DNA of 64,000 bases from Vigna angularis (Eukaryota; Streptophyta; Magnoliopsida; Fabales; Fabaceae), in the NCBI RefSeq assembly GCF_016808095.1, contig NC_068975.1, positions 18,917,501-18,981,500 on the forward strand. Direction: 5' to 3'. Of this stretch, positions 1 through 11,607 are shown in pieces. Under the pieces are notes generated by a model. The model ran no database searches. It was not told where the DNA came from and was given only the letters and a program-made list of their open reading frames with translations. The position numbers and the translations under genes were made by a program. The stretch's first letter is position 1. Each line of letters opens with the position of its first letter.

Positions 1-1
1 T

Positions 2-2110
2 GTTAAAAATTATGGCAAGATTGCTTGGCCACTCACACAGTCGCTCAAGAAGGACAATTTCAAGTGGGGAAATGATGCTCAACAAGCTTTCGAACAGCTC
101 AAGAATTCAATGACCACTTTACCTGTCTTAGGTGTTCCAGATTTTGACAAACCTTTTGTAATAGAGACAGATGCTTCTGGAAAGGGAGTAGGAGCAGTGC
201 TTATGCAGGAAGGCAGACCCATAGCTTACATGAGTCAATCATTGTCTGATAGAGCTCAACATAAGTCTGTTTATGAGAGAGAATTAATGGCTATAGTGTT
301 GGCTGTTCAGAAATGGAGGCATTACTTGATGGGTAGCCATTTTGTGGTGCACACGGATCAGAAAAGTCTGAGATTTTTGGCTGACCAGAGGATTATGGGG
401 GAGGAGCAGCAAAAGTGGATTTCAAAATTAATGGGTTTTGACTTTGAAATAAGGTACAAACCTGGTTGTGAAAATAGGGCAGCAGATGCCCTTTCTAGGA
501 AGCTACAATATTCTGCACTTTCCACGGTACAATTCAATGAATGGGAGGGGTTGGAAGATGAAATTCAAGCTAATGCTCGATTAAGGGGGATCATCCAGGA
601 TTTATTGAAACAACAGGATGCACATCCGGGGTTTCAATTAATAAAAGGAAGATTATATTACAAAGGACGAATGGTACTACCAAAGAATTCTTCTAAAATT
701 CCTCTAATACTCAAGGAATTTCATGATTCAGCGTTGGGTGGGCATTCTGGATTTTTCAGAACATATAAGAGAATTTCGGGATTAATATTTTGGGAAGGTA
801 TGAAGAAAGAAATACAACAGTATGTGTTGAGTTGTGCAGTTTGTCAACAAAATAAGTATCAAGCCTTGAACCCAGGTGGGCTGTTACAACCTTTGCCAAT
901 ACCTACTCACACTTGGTCTGACATTTCGATGGATTTTATAGGAGGATTGCCTAAAACCCAAGGGGTTGACACCATTTTTGTGGTCGTGGACAGGTTAACA
1001 AAATATGCGCATTTTATAGCTATTGCCCATCCTTACACTGCTAAGGACATTGCTGAAATTTTCATCAAAGATATTGTTAGGTTGCATGGGTTTCCCTCCT
1101 CAATTGTGTCTGACCGAGATAGAGTTTTTATCAGTCATTTTTGGACAGAACTATTTAAAATGGCTGGCACTAAGCTGAAATTCAGTTCTGCCTATCACCC
1201 TCAAACGGACGGGCAAACTGAAGTGGTGAATCGCTGTTTGGAGACTTACCTTCGGTGTCTCACTGGGACTAAGCCTAAACAGTGGCCTAAATGGATTAGC
1301 TGGGCAGAGTTTTGGTACAACACTAACTATAACTCATCTACCAAAATGACTCCCTTTAAGGCTTTATATGGGAGAGAACCTCCAGTATTAATTAGAGGAG
1401 ATATGACACAGTCTTCGGTGGAGGAGGTCAATAGGCTGATGGCAGATAGGAACCATATGTTGGATGAGTTAAAAGAGCATCTTGTCCAGGCCCAAAACAG
1501 AATGTGCAAGCAAGCCAACAAGCATCGACGGGAGGTGGAATTTGAAGTTGGAGATGTAGTATATTTGAAGATACAGCCTTATAAGTTAAAAAGCTTGGCT
1601 AAAAAGGTCAATCAAAAGTTAAGTCCGAGATATTATGGGCCTTATGAAATTGTGGAGAAGTTTAGTCCTGCTGCCTATAAACTGCAACTACCTTCAGGAA
1701 GCAAAGTGCATCCAGTTTTCCATGTTTCCGCACTTAAGAAATCCATTGCTGCAACAATTACTAGCCAACCATTACCCTTATTTTTAGCAGATGATTGGGA
1801 ATTGAAGGTTCAACCAGCAGAAGCACTTGCTGTTAGAAGGAATCAACAAGGGGATCTCGAAATTCTTATTAGGTGGAAAGATTTACCCGATTTTGAAAAT
1901 TCGTGGGAAGCTTTATCTATAATCAAGGAGCATTTTCCTGATTTCCACCTTGAGGACAAGGTGCATCTTGTGGAGGGGAGTGTTGATAGGAACCCGGAAA
2001 TAGTTAGGCCCAAACCCAAAATATCTAAGGTGTATGTTAGACAAAGAAGGAAGGGCAAAGTAGGGGATCAAAATGGTCAGAGAGAGAATGAGAAGAATCT
2101 TTCTATATAA
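2..2110 (+). CDS. Chromovirus pol C-terminal part: RT end, RNase H, integrase, chromodomain (5' partial)
   Basis: An open frame from base 2 to the stop at 2108-2110; the first ATG at 110 is internal. Order of domains: the end of the RT connection (YGKIAWPLTQSL), RNase H with ETDASGKGVGAVL and YERELMAIV, then HTDQKSL and ADALSRK. The integrase zinc-binding region follows (H..H spacing, then CAVCQQNK). The catalytic core has D in SMDFIGG, D in VSDRDRVF and E in DGQTEVVNR, so the DDE triad is complete. A C-terminal chromodomain-like segment contains EILIRWKDLP and ENSWEAL. Chromodomains of this class guide integration to particular chromatin (family knowledge). No in-frame stops occur across about 700 codons, so this part of pol could still be functional. 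Gag, protease and most of RT lie outside the window. Confidence 0.93.
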   Translation, partial: VKNYGKIAWPLTQSLKKDNFKWGNDAQQAFEQLKNSMTTLPVLGVPDFDKPFVIETDASGKGVGAVLMQEGRPIAYMSQSLSDRAQHKSVYERELMAIVLAVQKWRHYLMGSHFVVHTDQKSLRFLADQRIMGEEQQKWISKLMGFDFEIRYKPGCENRAADALSRKLQYSALSTVQFNEWEGLEDEIQANARLRGIIQDLLKQQDAHPGFQLIKGRLYYKGRMVLPKNSSKIPLILKEFHDSALGGHSGFFRTYKRISGLIFWEGMKKEIQQYVLSCAVCQQNKYQALNPGGLLQPLPIPTHTWSDISMDFIGGLPKTQGVDTIFVVVDRLTKYAHFIAIAHPYTAKDIAEIFIKDIVRLHGFPSSIVSDRDRVFISHFWTELFKMAGTKLKFSSAYHPQTDGQTEVVNRCLETYLRCLTGTKPKQWPKWISWAEFWYNTNYNSSTKMTPFKALYGREPPVLIRGDMTQSSVEEVNRLMADRNHMLDELKEHLVQAQNRMCKQANKHRREVEFEVGDVVYLKIQPYKLKSLAKKVNQKLSPRYYGPYEIVEKFSPAAYKLQLPSGSKVHPVFHVSALKKSIAATITSQPLPLFLADDWELKVQPAEALAVRRNQQGDLEILIRWKDLPDFENSWEALSIIKEHFPDFHLEDKVHLVEGSVDRNPEIVRPKPKISKVYVRQRRKGKVGDQNGQRENEKNLSI

Positions 2111-2143
2111 CAAACTGCTGAGCTGGCACAGTAGGAAATGAGT

Positions 2144-2367
2144 GATTATGTTGTTTGGGGTATAAGGAGTGGAAAGAGAGTGGGGAGAAGGGGGGGCTGG
2201 AATTGGCTGGGAATCGGGAGAGACTAGACACTCTCTAACTGTCTAGAAATACCTTTTTTGCGCTGTTACAGATCTGTATTCTCTTTCTGGGATATGCACT
2301 CTGTTTTTCTTTGATAATAAAGTGACTATTCAGCTATTGTGTGCTTCCTTATTTCTAGTATCTATCA
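2144..2367 (+). repeat. Probable 3' LTR of the chromovirus (boundaries approximate)
   Basis: After the pol stop there is about 250 bp of non-coding sequence with LTR-like features: a TATA-like GGTATAAGG at about 2158, a G-rich run at 2181-2196, and AATAAA within TGATAATAAAGTG near 2314-2325. The sequence ends TATCTATCA at 2367. The left limit at TGATTATG (2144) is a guess. A start at 2198, just after the purine-rich run that could be the polypurine tract, is equally possible. The 5' LTR is outside the window, so the ends cannot be compared. Confidence 0.45.
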
Positions 2368-3072
2368 GACTTCTAATAATAATTTGAGAAATTACTTAAA
2401 TGCAGACATTGATTGTTTTTTGCAAAGTCTTAAACTGTGAAAAGGAAACAAAGAGATCTATTTCTACCTTTATAAAGCCTCAAGTTACTTTGGATTGGCC
2501 CAAATAGATTTAGTGTCTATTACTAGTCAATTAAAGGCATTGAATTGTGTGAATCGTTTTGTATGGCCTGAAACACTGTGATTCAAGCTGCCCAATATTT
2601 TCTGTTATTCAATCAGCTTTGAAATAAGAGTAAATATCAGTATGAGGGAAAAGAGAGAAAACGATCATCTTCTAATAAGATGAGTGTTGGGTGGATAGGT
2701 AATGGTAATTGCAATTTTTGAGCAATAAAAGTAGGTTATTGACATGTGCTCCTTGGATTTTTCATTTTCCTTTTGGTTTTACAAATTCTTCGCTGACTAT
2801 ACTGAGGTATGCTGCAGATTTATAGTTACACAGTAAGATTCTTGATTAAAGTTGTTGCAGATACCCATCGCTGCTATGCATTTAATTCACTTGCTCTGAT
2901 GTTTTTTTCTGAATAGAATTTTATTTTATTCGCTCCGATTACATATAGCATTTTACAATAGTCTTATTTTGGTTTTTCTTTGCTGTTTGTATGATAGATT
3001 TGAGTACTTTAGTAGTGGTGTTGTTGTAAAGTACCAGTGGAAATAATATTTTTTTGTGGCTATATATTTTAG
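2368..3072 (+). other. Intron or upstream sequence of the RPAC1-type gene
   Basis: AT-rich sequence with no coding signature, ending in a pyrimidine-poor but valid acceptor (ATTTTAG at 3066-3072) directly before the exon that begins V-P-T-M-A-I-E. In RPAC1 proteins this block is preceded by a conserved alpha-motif (NAFRR-type), which I could not find here. The upstream exon must lie left of the chromovirus or be lost. Confidence 0.5.
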
Positions 3073-6000
3073 GTTCCAACAATGGCTATTGAAAGAGTAT
3101 ATATCGCAAACAATACATCAGTTGTACAAGATGAAGTTCTTTCCCATAGATTGGGTCTTATTCCAATTCGTGTTGATCCCAGGCTATTTGAATATCCAGG
3201 TCTATATCTGCCCTAACCTATGCATAGTTGTATTTCTCATTAATTTTATGACTTTCTCATATGTAGTTTGAAAATTTGAACTATGTATGTACGCTTTTCA
3301 TATTGCCCTTGTATGGACGCAGTTTAATGTGTTATTTTTGTCTTTCTTTTGAATAGATAATGCAGGAGATGACAATAATGAAAGGAACACCATTGTCTTT
3401 GGGCTACATGTACGATGTCAAGTCGGTCAACCTCGAATTACTGGTACATGACATGAAGCTCCTGCTTTCTAACATATATGTTACTCTAATTTTCTTATTT
3501 ATCTATTTAACTCTATCCTTTACCCTTGCAGCAATCTGTTTTGACTGATGATATTGGGATATTATTGCAGTGAAATCCGATAAACTAAAGTGGTTGCCTA
3601 ATGGGAGCGAGCTTCCCTGTGAAGATGTCAAACCAAATACATCTTCAAAGCCAAAGACGTTTACATCTTTTACTTGCAGCCAAAATTCACTTCCTGGATT
3701 TCCCAGCAATTCAATTGATCTTACAGATTCAGATATTATATTAGCTAAACTTGGACCTGGTCAGGTAACCTCTAAAAGGAGTATAATCATTTTTTTTTCC
3801 CTAGATTTTATGATTTAAGCTTTAGAGAGGTAAATTATTTCTCATGGATAATTCTCTTCCCCAAAAGGATTGCCTTTTGGACTTTTTTATACGTGACATT
3901 GTGACTGTACCCATCTCCCTTCCGGAACTAGAAATTTGTACCAATCCTAGTCTCTATTTTTATTGGGTATCAGATTTGTGTCTCATCTCCATCCTTCTTG
4001 AGTAATGAATATATTTGTACTTGCATCCATACCCACTTTCACAATGCCCCAAATATTAATTACATAATATTTAAAAATAAATAAAAATCAAAGCAAAGAA
4101 GGCATGATATTATAATAATTATACGTTGAAATTTTATGATAATGGTAACATCTATTATATTCTGCAAATGTGAAAGAGAAAGTATCTCGGGAATTTGAGT
4201 GAACTCGTTGGATATAAAACTAGTTGAATGATTGAAATAGAGAACAAAATGTAATGTAGTGAGAGAAGAGTTCTTCATAGGAAGATCATCCAAGAACCTG
4301 TCTTGGAGTTCTTTACAGTGTTAATAAAATCTGGGTACCTATCACTTTTTTAAAAACTTAACAAAGGAAAAAAATTTGTAATTGAGGTTGTGATGAAAGA
4401 GAAAATACCTTGGGAATGAGTGAACTTGGTGGATATTGAATGAATTTAATAATTAAGAGAGAAAATGAAAAATTGTCTAGCAAAAAGAAGACCCTTAAAA
4501 TGAAATGAAACAAAATAGCAAGAACAGTACATATAAGTTTAGGATATTGGACAATACCCTTAGAAACTGGATATTGCCCATACCCATCTGAATGTACAGT
4601 CAATATGGAGATTTTCAGTCGAAATTAGGATGGATTTGGACAATCCATGCGGAGATGTGTGTGTTTGTCATCCCTAATTTTCAATGCCTATCCACTCCTG
4701 GACAACTTCCCTTTTTTCTCATAGACTGGATAATTGTAACATTGTTGCTCATTAATGGTCTATTTGTTACCACACGAGGTTCATTTACCTCTGTTTGTAT
4801 CTGTCATTTCTTTTACCATGCAATGCAAGATACTGAGTTATCTGTTTTTTCAATCTTGTTTCTGTTTACTTGTCTTCGTATAGAATACTGAATGGCATAC
4901 ATGTTCTATTGTAGGAAATTGAACTTGAAGCACATGCAGTTAAAGGCATTGGTAGGACACATGCAAAATGGTCCCCAGTTGCCACTGCTTGGTATCGGAT
5001 GCTTCCGGAGGTAAGGCAATACGATATATCTTATCTACTAGTCATATTCACTTTGAACGCTGCCAAAAACTTGCAAATTCTGCCATGTGTAAGAATGTTT
5101 TGTTTTTTAATTTTTAATTTTTTTTATCTAGGTTGTACTCTTGGAAGATATTGTGGATGAGCAGGCTGAAGAATTAGTAAAGAAATGTCAACCTAATGTG
5201 TTTGATATTGAAGACATTGGAAAAGGTAGTTCAGTTTTTGTTTCAGTGCTGTCGTGTACCACATTATATTGTTTTGCATCTATTTCTGCCATGTGCTGCA
5301 CATTGTTAGTGATTAATAACATGTAATCTCAATATCTGTTCTCTTTGGTACTTTCTTAGTTTATTGATTTGATTATTGAGTGTAGGTAAAAGAAGGGCAA
5401 CAGTAGCCAGACCACGGAACTGTACTTTGTGTAGGGAATGCATCAGAGGAGGCAAAGAATGGGAAGATCGGATATCAATACGTCGCGTTAAACATCATTT
5501 CATTTGTAAGTATTATATAGCGTACTGATTTAACAGGGCTAAACATTTCAAAGCTATCTGAAATCTTAACATACAAAAATTTACATAATTTTTAATAGTC
5601 TAGTCTCAAGGTAACTGGTTCATGTAGTGGTTCAGCTTAGAAAATTTATTGAGCAGGTTATTATTTTTTTTTACATGACTGGTGCTAAAATTCTCTTATA
5701 TATTAATTCTCATTTACGAAGAAAAATGTCCTTACGTAATGTTATTTTCTTAATGAAATATTCTCAAGAATGTTGGTATATTAGATTATAGCCAATGGCT
5801 GTGGCAAATATAAAGAAGAATGCTGGCAACACCTCATTAGGATTGACTGAATATTGGAAACCGCAAAATTTGATGGATCTCACATTTAAATAAAGAGAAT
5901 CATTAAATGAGAAGCTGATCCAATAAAATAAACTTCGGCCAAACATACCAAATATATCTTGGCTGGTTTTACATGGTTCTGTAAAGGATGAGTGTTTGAA

Positions 6001-6152
6001 AGGTTGCAAAAAGATCTTACATGTATATTTTTTTACTTGTGTGTGTAGTTTGCATTGAATCAACCGGAGCATTACCACCTGAAGTGCTATTTACCGAAGC
6101 TGTGAAGATTTTGGAAGATAAATGTGAACGTGTGATTACTGAGTTTTCTTGA
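3073..6152 (+). CDS. RPAC1: DNA-directed RNA polymerases I and III subunit RPAC1 (AC40-like), 5' exons missing
   Basis: Seven GT-AG exons join in phase: 3073-3199, 3357-3443, 3571-3764, 4915-5010, 5132-5225, 5386-5505 and 6049-6152 (stop TGA at 6150-6152), giving 273 residues. Diagnostic stretches are [91 protein letters not shown] and [11 protein letters not shown]. This is the alpha-like subunit that pairs with AC19 during assembly of RNA polymerases I and III in the nucleus. Family proteins have about 340-390 residues, so roughly 100 N-terminal residues, including the first dimerisation segment, are not encoded between the chromovirus and 3073. All seen exons are free of stops and frameshifts, so the gene is probably functional with its first exon(s) left of the retroelement. 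A 5'-truncated pseudogene is the alternative. Intron 3 (3765-4914) is unusually long and holds a repeat-like insert. Confidence 0.9.
3765..4914 (+). other. Long intron 3 of RPAC1 with an internal diverged direct repeat
   Basis: This 1150-bp intron contrasts with the other introns, most of them between about 120 and 160 bp. It contains two related segments of about 80 bp, near 4168-4250 and 4392-4472. Both have an AAAGAGAAA..CT.GGGAAT..GAGTGAACT core followed by GGATAT. Phrases such as CCCATACCCAT recur around 4028 and 4575. This looks like an old transposon remnant, but I found no terminal repeats or coding capacity. Confidence 0.4.
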
Positions 6153-7640
6153 TTCTTCTTTTTGTTATGTCTTAATCTTATAATCAATGAAATGGATAAG
6201 GGTATTCTATGCCCAGTTCTGATATGATTCATTTTTTTTAGGACTCCTTATAAATTAATTCCCTTTCCTTACTCATAGTTAAGCTTTGGATGTCTGCATT
6301 GCCACGATGTTTTATATCCAGTGGTAGTTTAACTTAATATAATGGATTTTAGTTTGTCTTATTCTTTTTAATCTTCAAAATTTAACTGTTTAATGAGTGA
6401 TGATACTTAAAAAATGTTGTCACATTAGTGGTAATAATTATTCCTTTTTGAAAAACGTGAACTTATACAATTAAAAATGAATATTTTGACCTCTTATTTG
6501 CTGCACAAATAACCTAAAGAGTGTTTCGGTTTTAGTTGGAATATTTATATGGTGTACATATTTTTATTCTTTCTGTTGGTATACTTTTTATATTTTATTT
6601 TTAGTTATATTTTGCTGGAGATTTAACAGTGTTAAGTAAACTAGAGCAAATGTGACAACTTAAATTTGGTGATACAGAGAATGGATCCAATTGTATTAGT
6701 TAAATTGGACCAAGTAGGAATGCGATAATAGTTTATGAAGCTCATTGCCATGTTAGTGTATATTGCTTATGTTTTAAGTTTATCTTTTAAAATGTAAAAG
6801 AAATATATAAAATTAAAATTAGTATAGATTATATTTTAACTTATAAAAAATAAAATAACATAATGAAAAAGAAATATAATATATTTGGTTGTATTAGTTT
6901 AAGTACAAGATTTTATGGTATACATGTAAAGAGTAAAGAATCTGCATATTTACTACAAGGCAAACCACATAAGAACTATACTTTTTTTCCCTGTCCTTAG
7001 TTCATCTCTTTTGAGATTGTCGTTAAGAACATCATCTCTACATGATCATCACAAGTCATTATTCACATATTATATTTACATCTCTTTCATATTCTTTAAT
7101 GGACACAATTTCAATACATTCATTAAACATCTATCATAAATCAAGTGTGTATCTCTTAGTCAAAATGCTACATTTTATGTTATGAGCTTATAATATGTTA
7201 CAGATTCTTAACTCTATTTTAAGAAATTTGTGTTGTTGAATTAAATTCAGATATTTATACTTATCAAATTATCATCACTAAGATGTCACTACAACAAAAC
7301 TATATAATCAGTCTACTCATAACATGGTAAAATATTTGACCTACCAGAAATAATTATTTTTTACCCTGCAAACTAAGTAATAGGGAGCTTCTTCGTTCAA
7401 TTCATACCACCCAATAATTTTCTCTATGTGAGTACAATTCCAATAGAATCAAAATCATCTCTCTTAGAATATCAAATTCAATATCCAATATAAACATATC
7501 AATATGTCAACATATTTTTCTAAATATAACTATATTCATCACACACCACATTTCATATCAGAACCATACCGTATTTTCATTCATACATATACAACAAACT
7601 TAATTTAAATGTTAACAAATTACAATTATTCATCTATTAT

Positions 7641-7648
<8 letters not shown>

Positions 7649-7692
<44 letters not shown>
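7649..7692. repeat. (TACA)n/(TA)n microsatellite
   Basis: A few TACA units run into about 20 TA dinucleotides. A simple-sequence repeat in AT-rich intergenic DNA. Confidence 0.95.
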
Positions 7693-7694
<2 letters not shown>

Positions 7695-9600
7695 ATCAAA
7701 TATAGTAGTATAGAGAAAGATAAACAATGTTTAACATTTAGAAACACTTAAAACACGATTTTTTTATTATGTTTAGAAAATACTCACATTTTACAATTCA
7801 CCCAACCAAAGGTATTAATATCTCCAACAATAATTTTGTTCACCAAAAGTCAAAGTATTAGCTGAACTATTTAACCATTTGAAGTTTTTACAAAATCAAC
7901 TTGTTGAACGAAAATTTACTTATCTAACAACCAACACTCTTAAATTTTCAATTAATTGAATTTTGTTTGACGAAAATTGTCTAGTTCATCTACAAATCAC
8001 CAAGAATTTTTATTTAAATAGTTTGTTCAATGAATTTGACTCGCTCATAATAACTCAGCATAATTAAGAAATTCCACAAAATATAATAAGTGATCCAATA
8101 GATTTAAAGTGATATTTTTCTTCATTTCTTATGTTTAACATATAAATTTTGTTACAAAACAACAACTTGAAGCAATTTGACTCAATTGAAATATTTTAAC
8201 TTTTCACTACTAAAATATACAACATAATTCATTTAATATCTCTTCACTCAATCTATACAAATTTTATCTTAAACAATTCTAACTTTTTAATATCTCAAGC
8301 ATACCATATAGCTAATCAAAATATAATAAACATTTAATCATAACACACAATAAAATCTTCAACATATCACAAAAACATTTGTCTTAAGATTCAAATAATT
8401 TGTATATATTTAAACATGTAATCCTTGTATATAAAGTCAAATATTGTAATCAAATAACTTCTCATTTATATTATTTACCTTAAAGTATTATAAAAACTTA
8501 ACTAACTTCTCTTGTATGTTAAAACTTGTTACATTTAAAGTTAAACTTTCAATTTCTACTATCACATAAGAAAATTATATATACATGTACGCTTTAATCA
8601 ATGATCTAACCATACCTTTATAAGACTATTAAAAATTTATCTTTATCTTAGAAAGATCACACGAAATATCTTTAGCCCTTATGTGTATATACAACTTTCC
8701 AAAATCAACTAAATAAAAATATCAAATAAAAAATTACTCTTAAACACATTTTGAGCAAACAAACTTATTCTATTTTCCAATAGAATCTCTACGATGAATT
8801 ATGATGAACAAAAGTAAAAATAAAACTTTCAAAATTATAAAAAAAAGTAAAGAAGTTAGAAAAAAGTTGTAAAAAATGGTATTTCTTTTAAATGTTTAAA
8901 TATTCAATTGTTTATTTATAAATTTTATATTTAAATAATAAAATATGAATATTTTATTACGAATAATGAATGTGACACAATAGAATAAAAAAATAGAATG
9001 AGATAACATCGTTCACATTTTATTTTTTAAAATGCAATGTAAAATTTTATAATTTAAATGATTAAATTATTTCTATAAATTCTTAAAATTTAAATTTTCA
9101 AAATTCTCTATTTAAATAATATATTTTATCTTAAACTATTTTAAATTATTTATAGAAATAAATTAAAATTCTCTATTTAAATAATCTATTTTATCTTAAA
9201 ATATTTTAAATTAATTATAGAAATAAATTACCGTTTAATTTTTTTTATCTAAACACAAATTAAGAGAACTTGATTGCTCTTCCCGAATGTTCTTGTGATC
9301 ATATTATTATTATGCTTGTTTATTTAACATTTACATTGTTAAATTATAGCATTAAGCTGAAATACATACACCACGTCCAAATTATTTAATGATTATTATA
9401 ATAAATATATTTCATCTTAATACATACACCTTTTTCTGATACTTTTACGGTTAATTTTCATTAACCAGTAAAAATTAAATAAGTGACTTACTTTTGTATT
9501 CTATTCAATTTACTTTCTTATTTTTTCCTCTTTTTATTTTCATTTTTAGCAAATATAGAGAAGCATATCTTTCTTTCTTCTTGTAATAAAATTATCACTA

Positions 9601-9607
<7 letters not shown>

Positions 9608-9693
<86 letters not shown>
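9608..9693. repeat. (TA)n microsatellite
   Basis: About 43 uninterrupted TA dinucleotides, roughly 530 bp before the ARM-repeat start codon. The short open frame through it (repeated Y-I residues) is an artefact. Confidence 0.97.
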
Positions 9694-9696
<3 letters not shown>

Positions 9697-9848
9697 ATTG
9701 CGTAACACATTATTTTAATAGCAACTTAATTTTTGTAGTTTACAAGTTAGAAGACGTTCGGAAAATTATTTTAGCTGGTTTAATGAAAAATAAGTTGTTT
9801 ACATAAAATTATAGGCACCGTTGATTTTCCCTTTTTCCTTTTAATGTG

Positions 9849-9854
9849 TATAAA
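9849..9854 (+). promoter_or_regulatory. Possible TATA box of the ARM-repeat gene
   Basis: TATAAA within GTGTATAAAGATC, about 370 bp before the ATG. Roughly 340 nt would be 5' leader. A pyrimidine-rich tract ending TTTTTGTAG|GG at about 10119-10129 could be the acceptor of a 5' UTR intron. A candidate only. Confidence 0.35.
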
Positions 9855-10221
9855 GATCAATGGTTTAAAATTGACGATGTGAAGTTGAATCAAAACCATC
9901 GACTACCACTGCCTGACGCGGTGCTCCACTTGTTGGTTTTCGCTTCCATTCGTTTGGTGCCAAAGTTTTGATTTTTCAGAGGTATCATTCAAGATTCGCT
10001 CCCTTTTCTTCAAATTCAGCCACTTTTTCCAAAAGGGTGTTTCCCATCCCGTGTTTTTCATGTCTGTTTATTGATTTCTAATATTCCAGTATTTTATCTA
10101 CGCTCAGTGATAATTTTATTTTTGTAGGGCATTTGGGTAATAGTTTTGATTTTTAATTTTTGCTCATTGAATTAGACTTGTATTACCTGAAATAAGTCAC
10201 TCAATAGATTGAATCGGAGAT

Positions 10222-11607
10222 ATGAACACTGCTGATTGGGATCAAGAACTGAGAAAGTATCAAGATGTAATAGCTTCAGGTACCAAGAGTATGAAAATAA
10301 AGGCCATGATGATGCTGGCACGTTTTTCTAAGGATGCCCCTGAGTATGTTTTAGCTCGCACCATACCCATTCTCACTGAGATTCTTGGTCACAATGTTTC
10401 AAACGATTCTGGTCCTACACTTCAAGAGGCTGCTGCTTATTGCTTGAAGTGCATTGCTTGCAGGGGTGAGGGTGCGTTGGCCGTTGAAATTGGTGGACAC
10501 GGTGCCCCTCATTCTTTGATGAGGTTGTTGCCTCACTCTGATGAAAGGATGCAGAAGGTTCTGATAAAGTGTTTGCTCGTTATTGTTTGTTTTTGTAATG
10601 CAACTAGGACAGTTGTTGCCACCAATGGTGGGGTGGAATTGATCTTTGGTTTGTTGAGTTCTTGCACCAATGATACTAAGAGGTATTTGTTGGAGATTTT
10701 GAGTGTGTTAGCATTGAGGAGGGATGTTAGGAAGGCTCTCACTAGACTAAGAGCTCTACATTATGTTGTGGAGGCTGCTAGTTTTGGGAGCATGGTGTCT
10801 AGGGAAAGGGCTTGTCAAGCAATTGGGTTGCTTGGAGTCACCAGACAGACTCGGCGTATGCTTGTTGAATTGGGAGCAATTCCAGTGCTTGTGTCCTTGT
10901 TTCGTGAAGGAGAACACTCCACAAAGCTTGTTGCTGGCAATTCTCTTGGTGTGATATCTGCTCATGTTGATTACATAAGGCCGGTTGCTCAAGCTGGGGC
11001 TATTCCCCTTTATGCTGAGCTTCTTGAAGGACCTGATCCCTCTGGGAAAGAGATAGCTGAGGATGTTTTTTGTATATTGGCTGTAGCTGAGGCTAATGCT
11101 GTTGAAATTGCTGGGCACTTGGTGAGGATTCTGAGAGAAGGTAATGATGAGGCGAAGGCTTCTGCGGCGGATGTGATGTGGGATCTGTCGGGTTACAAGC
11201 ATTCAATGTCTGTAGTACGGGATTCAGGTGCGATTCCTCTTCTTGTTGAGCTTTTGGAGACTGGGAGTGAAGATGTGAAGGTGAATGTTTCTGGGGCATT
11301 TGCTCAACTGAGCTATGATGGAACTGATAGAATGTCACTTGCTGAAGCAGGGGCGATTCCAATTCTCATAGACTTGATGAATGATGTTGATGAGGTTGAG
11401 GAACTAAGGGATAATGCTACGGAGGCTCTTGTAAATTTTTATGAAGATCCATTGTATCATGATAGAGTGTCGGATGCAATTAATGTTTCTTCCTTCAGAA
11501 ATATGCAGAATAGGTTAGTTCATATTCGGGCATCGAATGAGCACATGGCTAGATCCTTGAGAAGAATGAGTGTTGAGCAGCTCACATGGAACCCAGATCT
11601 TGTCTAA
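10222..11607 (+). CDS. Armadillo-repeat superfamily protein, single exon, intact
   Basis: One uninterrupted frame of 461 residues with ATG in the context GGAGATATGAAC. Almost the whole protein is tandem armadillo-type helical repeats. The recurrent pattern is small residue-G-A-I-P-L/V-L-V-x-L-L-x-x-G: AIPVLVSLFREG around residues 220-231, AGAIPLYAELLEG around 255-267, SGAIPLLVELLETG around 334-347, AGAIPILIDLM around 379-389. Each is followed by a helix carrying N/A-A-L-type residues (VAGNSLGVIS, VNVSGAFAQLS, DNATEALVNF). No U-box, F-box, kinase or importin-beta-binding region is visible and there is no signal peptide, so it is probably a soluble scaffold or adaptor. ARM proteins of this plant class bind partner proteins, but the partner and pathway cannot be read from the sequence. 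The C-terminus (residues 425-461) leaves the repeat pattern. It lies between two transposon-rich blocks and shows no sign of decay. Confidence 0.9.
   Translation: MNTADWDQELRKYQDVIASGTKSMKIKAMMMLARFSKDAPEYVLARTIPILTEILGHNVSNDSGPTLQEAAAYCLKCIACRGEGALAVEIGGHGAPHSLMRLLPHSDERMQKVLIKCLLVIVCFCNATRTVVATNGGVELIFGLLSSCTNDTKRYLLEILSVLALRRDVRKALTRLRALHYVVEAASFGSMVSRERACQAIGLLGVTRQTRRMLVELGAIPVLVSLFREGEHSTKLVAGNSLGVISAHVDYIRPVAQAGAIPLYAELLEGPDPSGKEIAEDVFCILAVAEANAVEIAGHLVRILREGNDEAKASAADVMWDLSGYKHSMSVVRDSGAIPLLVELLETGSEDVKVNVSGAFAQLSYDGTDRMSLAEAGAIPILIDLMNDVDEVEELRDNATEALVNFYEDPLYHDRVSDAINVSSFRNMQNRLVHIRASNEHMARSLRRMSVEQLTWNPDLV

Larger units (their letters stand above)
1..2367 (+). mobile_element. Ty3/gypsy chromovirus, 3' part (enters from left edge)
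   Basis: The 3' portion of a plant chromovirus: end of reverse transcriptase, RNase H, integrase, chromodomain, then a short non-coding tail that should contain the 3' LTR. The reading frame is already open at base 2, so the element continues beyond the left edge. It lies in the same orientation as the RPAC1-type gene that follows, and only about 700 bp separate its end from the first recognisable exon. This suggests insertion into an intron or upstream region of that gene. The integrase and chromodomain show no stops or frameshifts, so the element is fairly young. Reina-like is my lineage guess, from the short LTR and compact tail. Confidence 0.85.
6153..9847. other. AT-rich intergenic region
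   Basis: About 3.7 kb of very AT-rich sequence between the end of the polymerase-subunit gene and the promoter of the ARM-repeat gene. It holds the two TA microsatellites listed separately and short internally repeated AT-rich phrases near 9060-9230, where an AAATTCTCTATTTAAATAAT-like block occurs twice. I see no convincing gene. Confidence 0.6.

Noticed and set aside
3056..3818. Short open frames across the polymerase-subunit exons
   Set aside because: They run into introns in the wrong frame; the spliced reading is supported by family motifs.
7287..7300. CACTACAACAAAAC as a possible CACTA left terminus
   Set aside because: No subterminal repeats and no matching right end nearby; short matches of this kind are expected in AT-rich DNA.
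9483..9806. A 107-codon open frame with a long Y-I repeat
   Set aside because: It is the translation of the TA microsatellite with random flanks.
10756..11362. Long open frames on the minus strand opposite the ARM-repeat gene
   Set aside because: They mirror the coding strand of a clearly real gene and show no family pattern.
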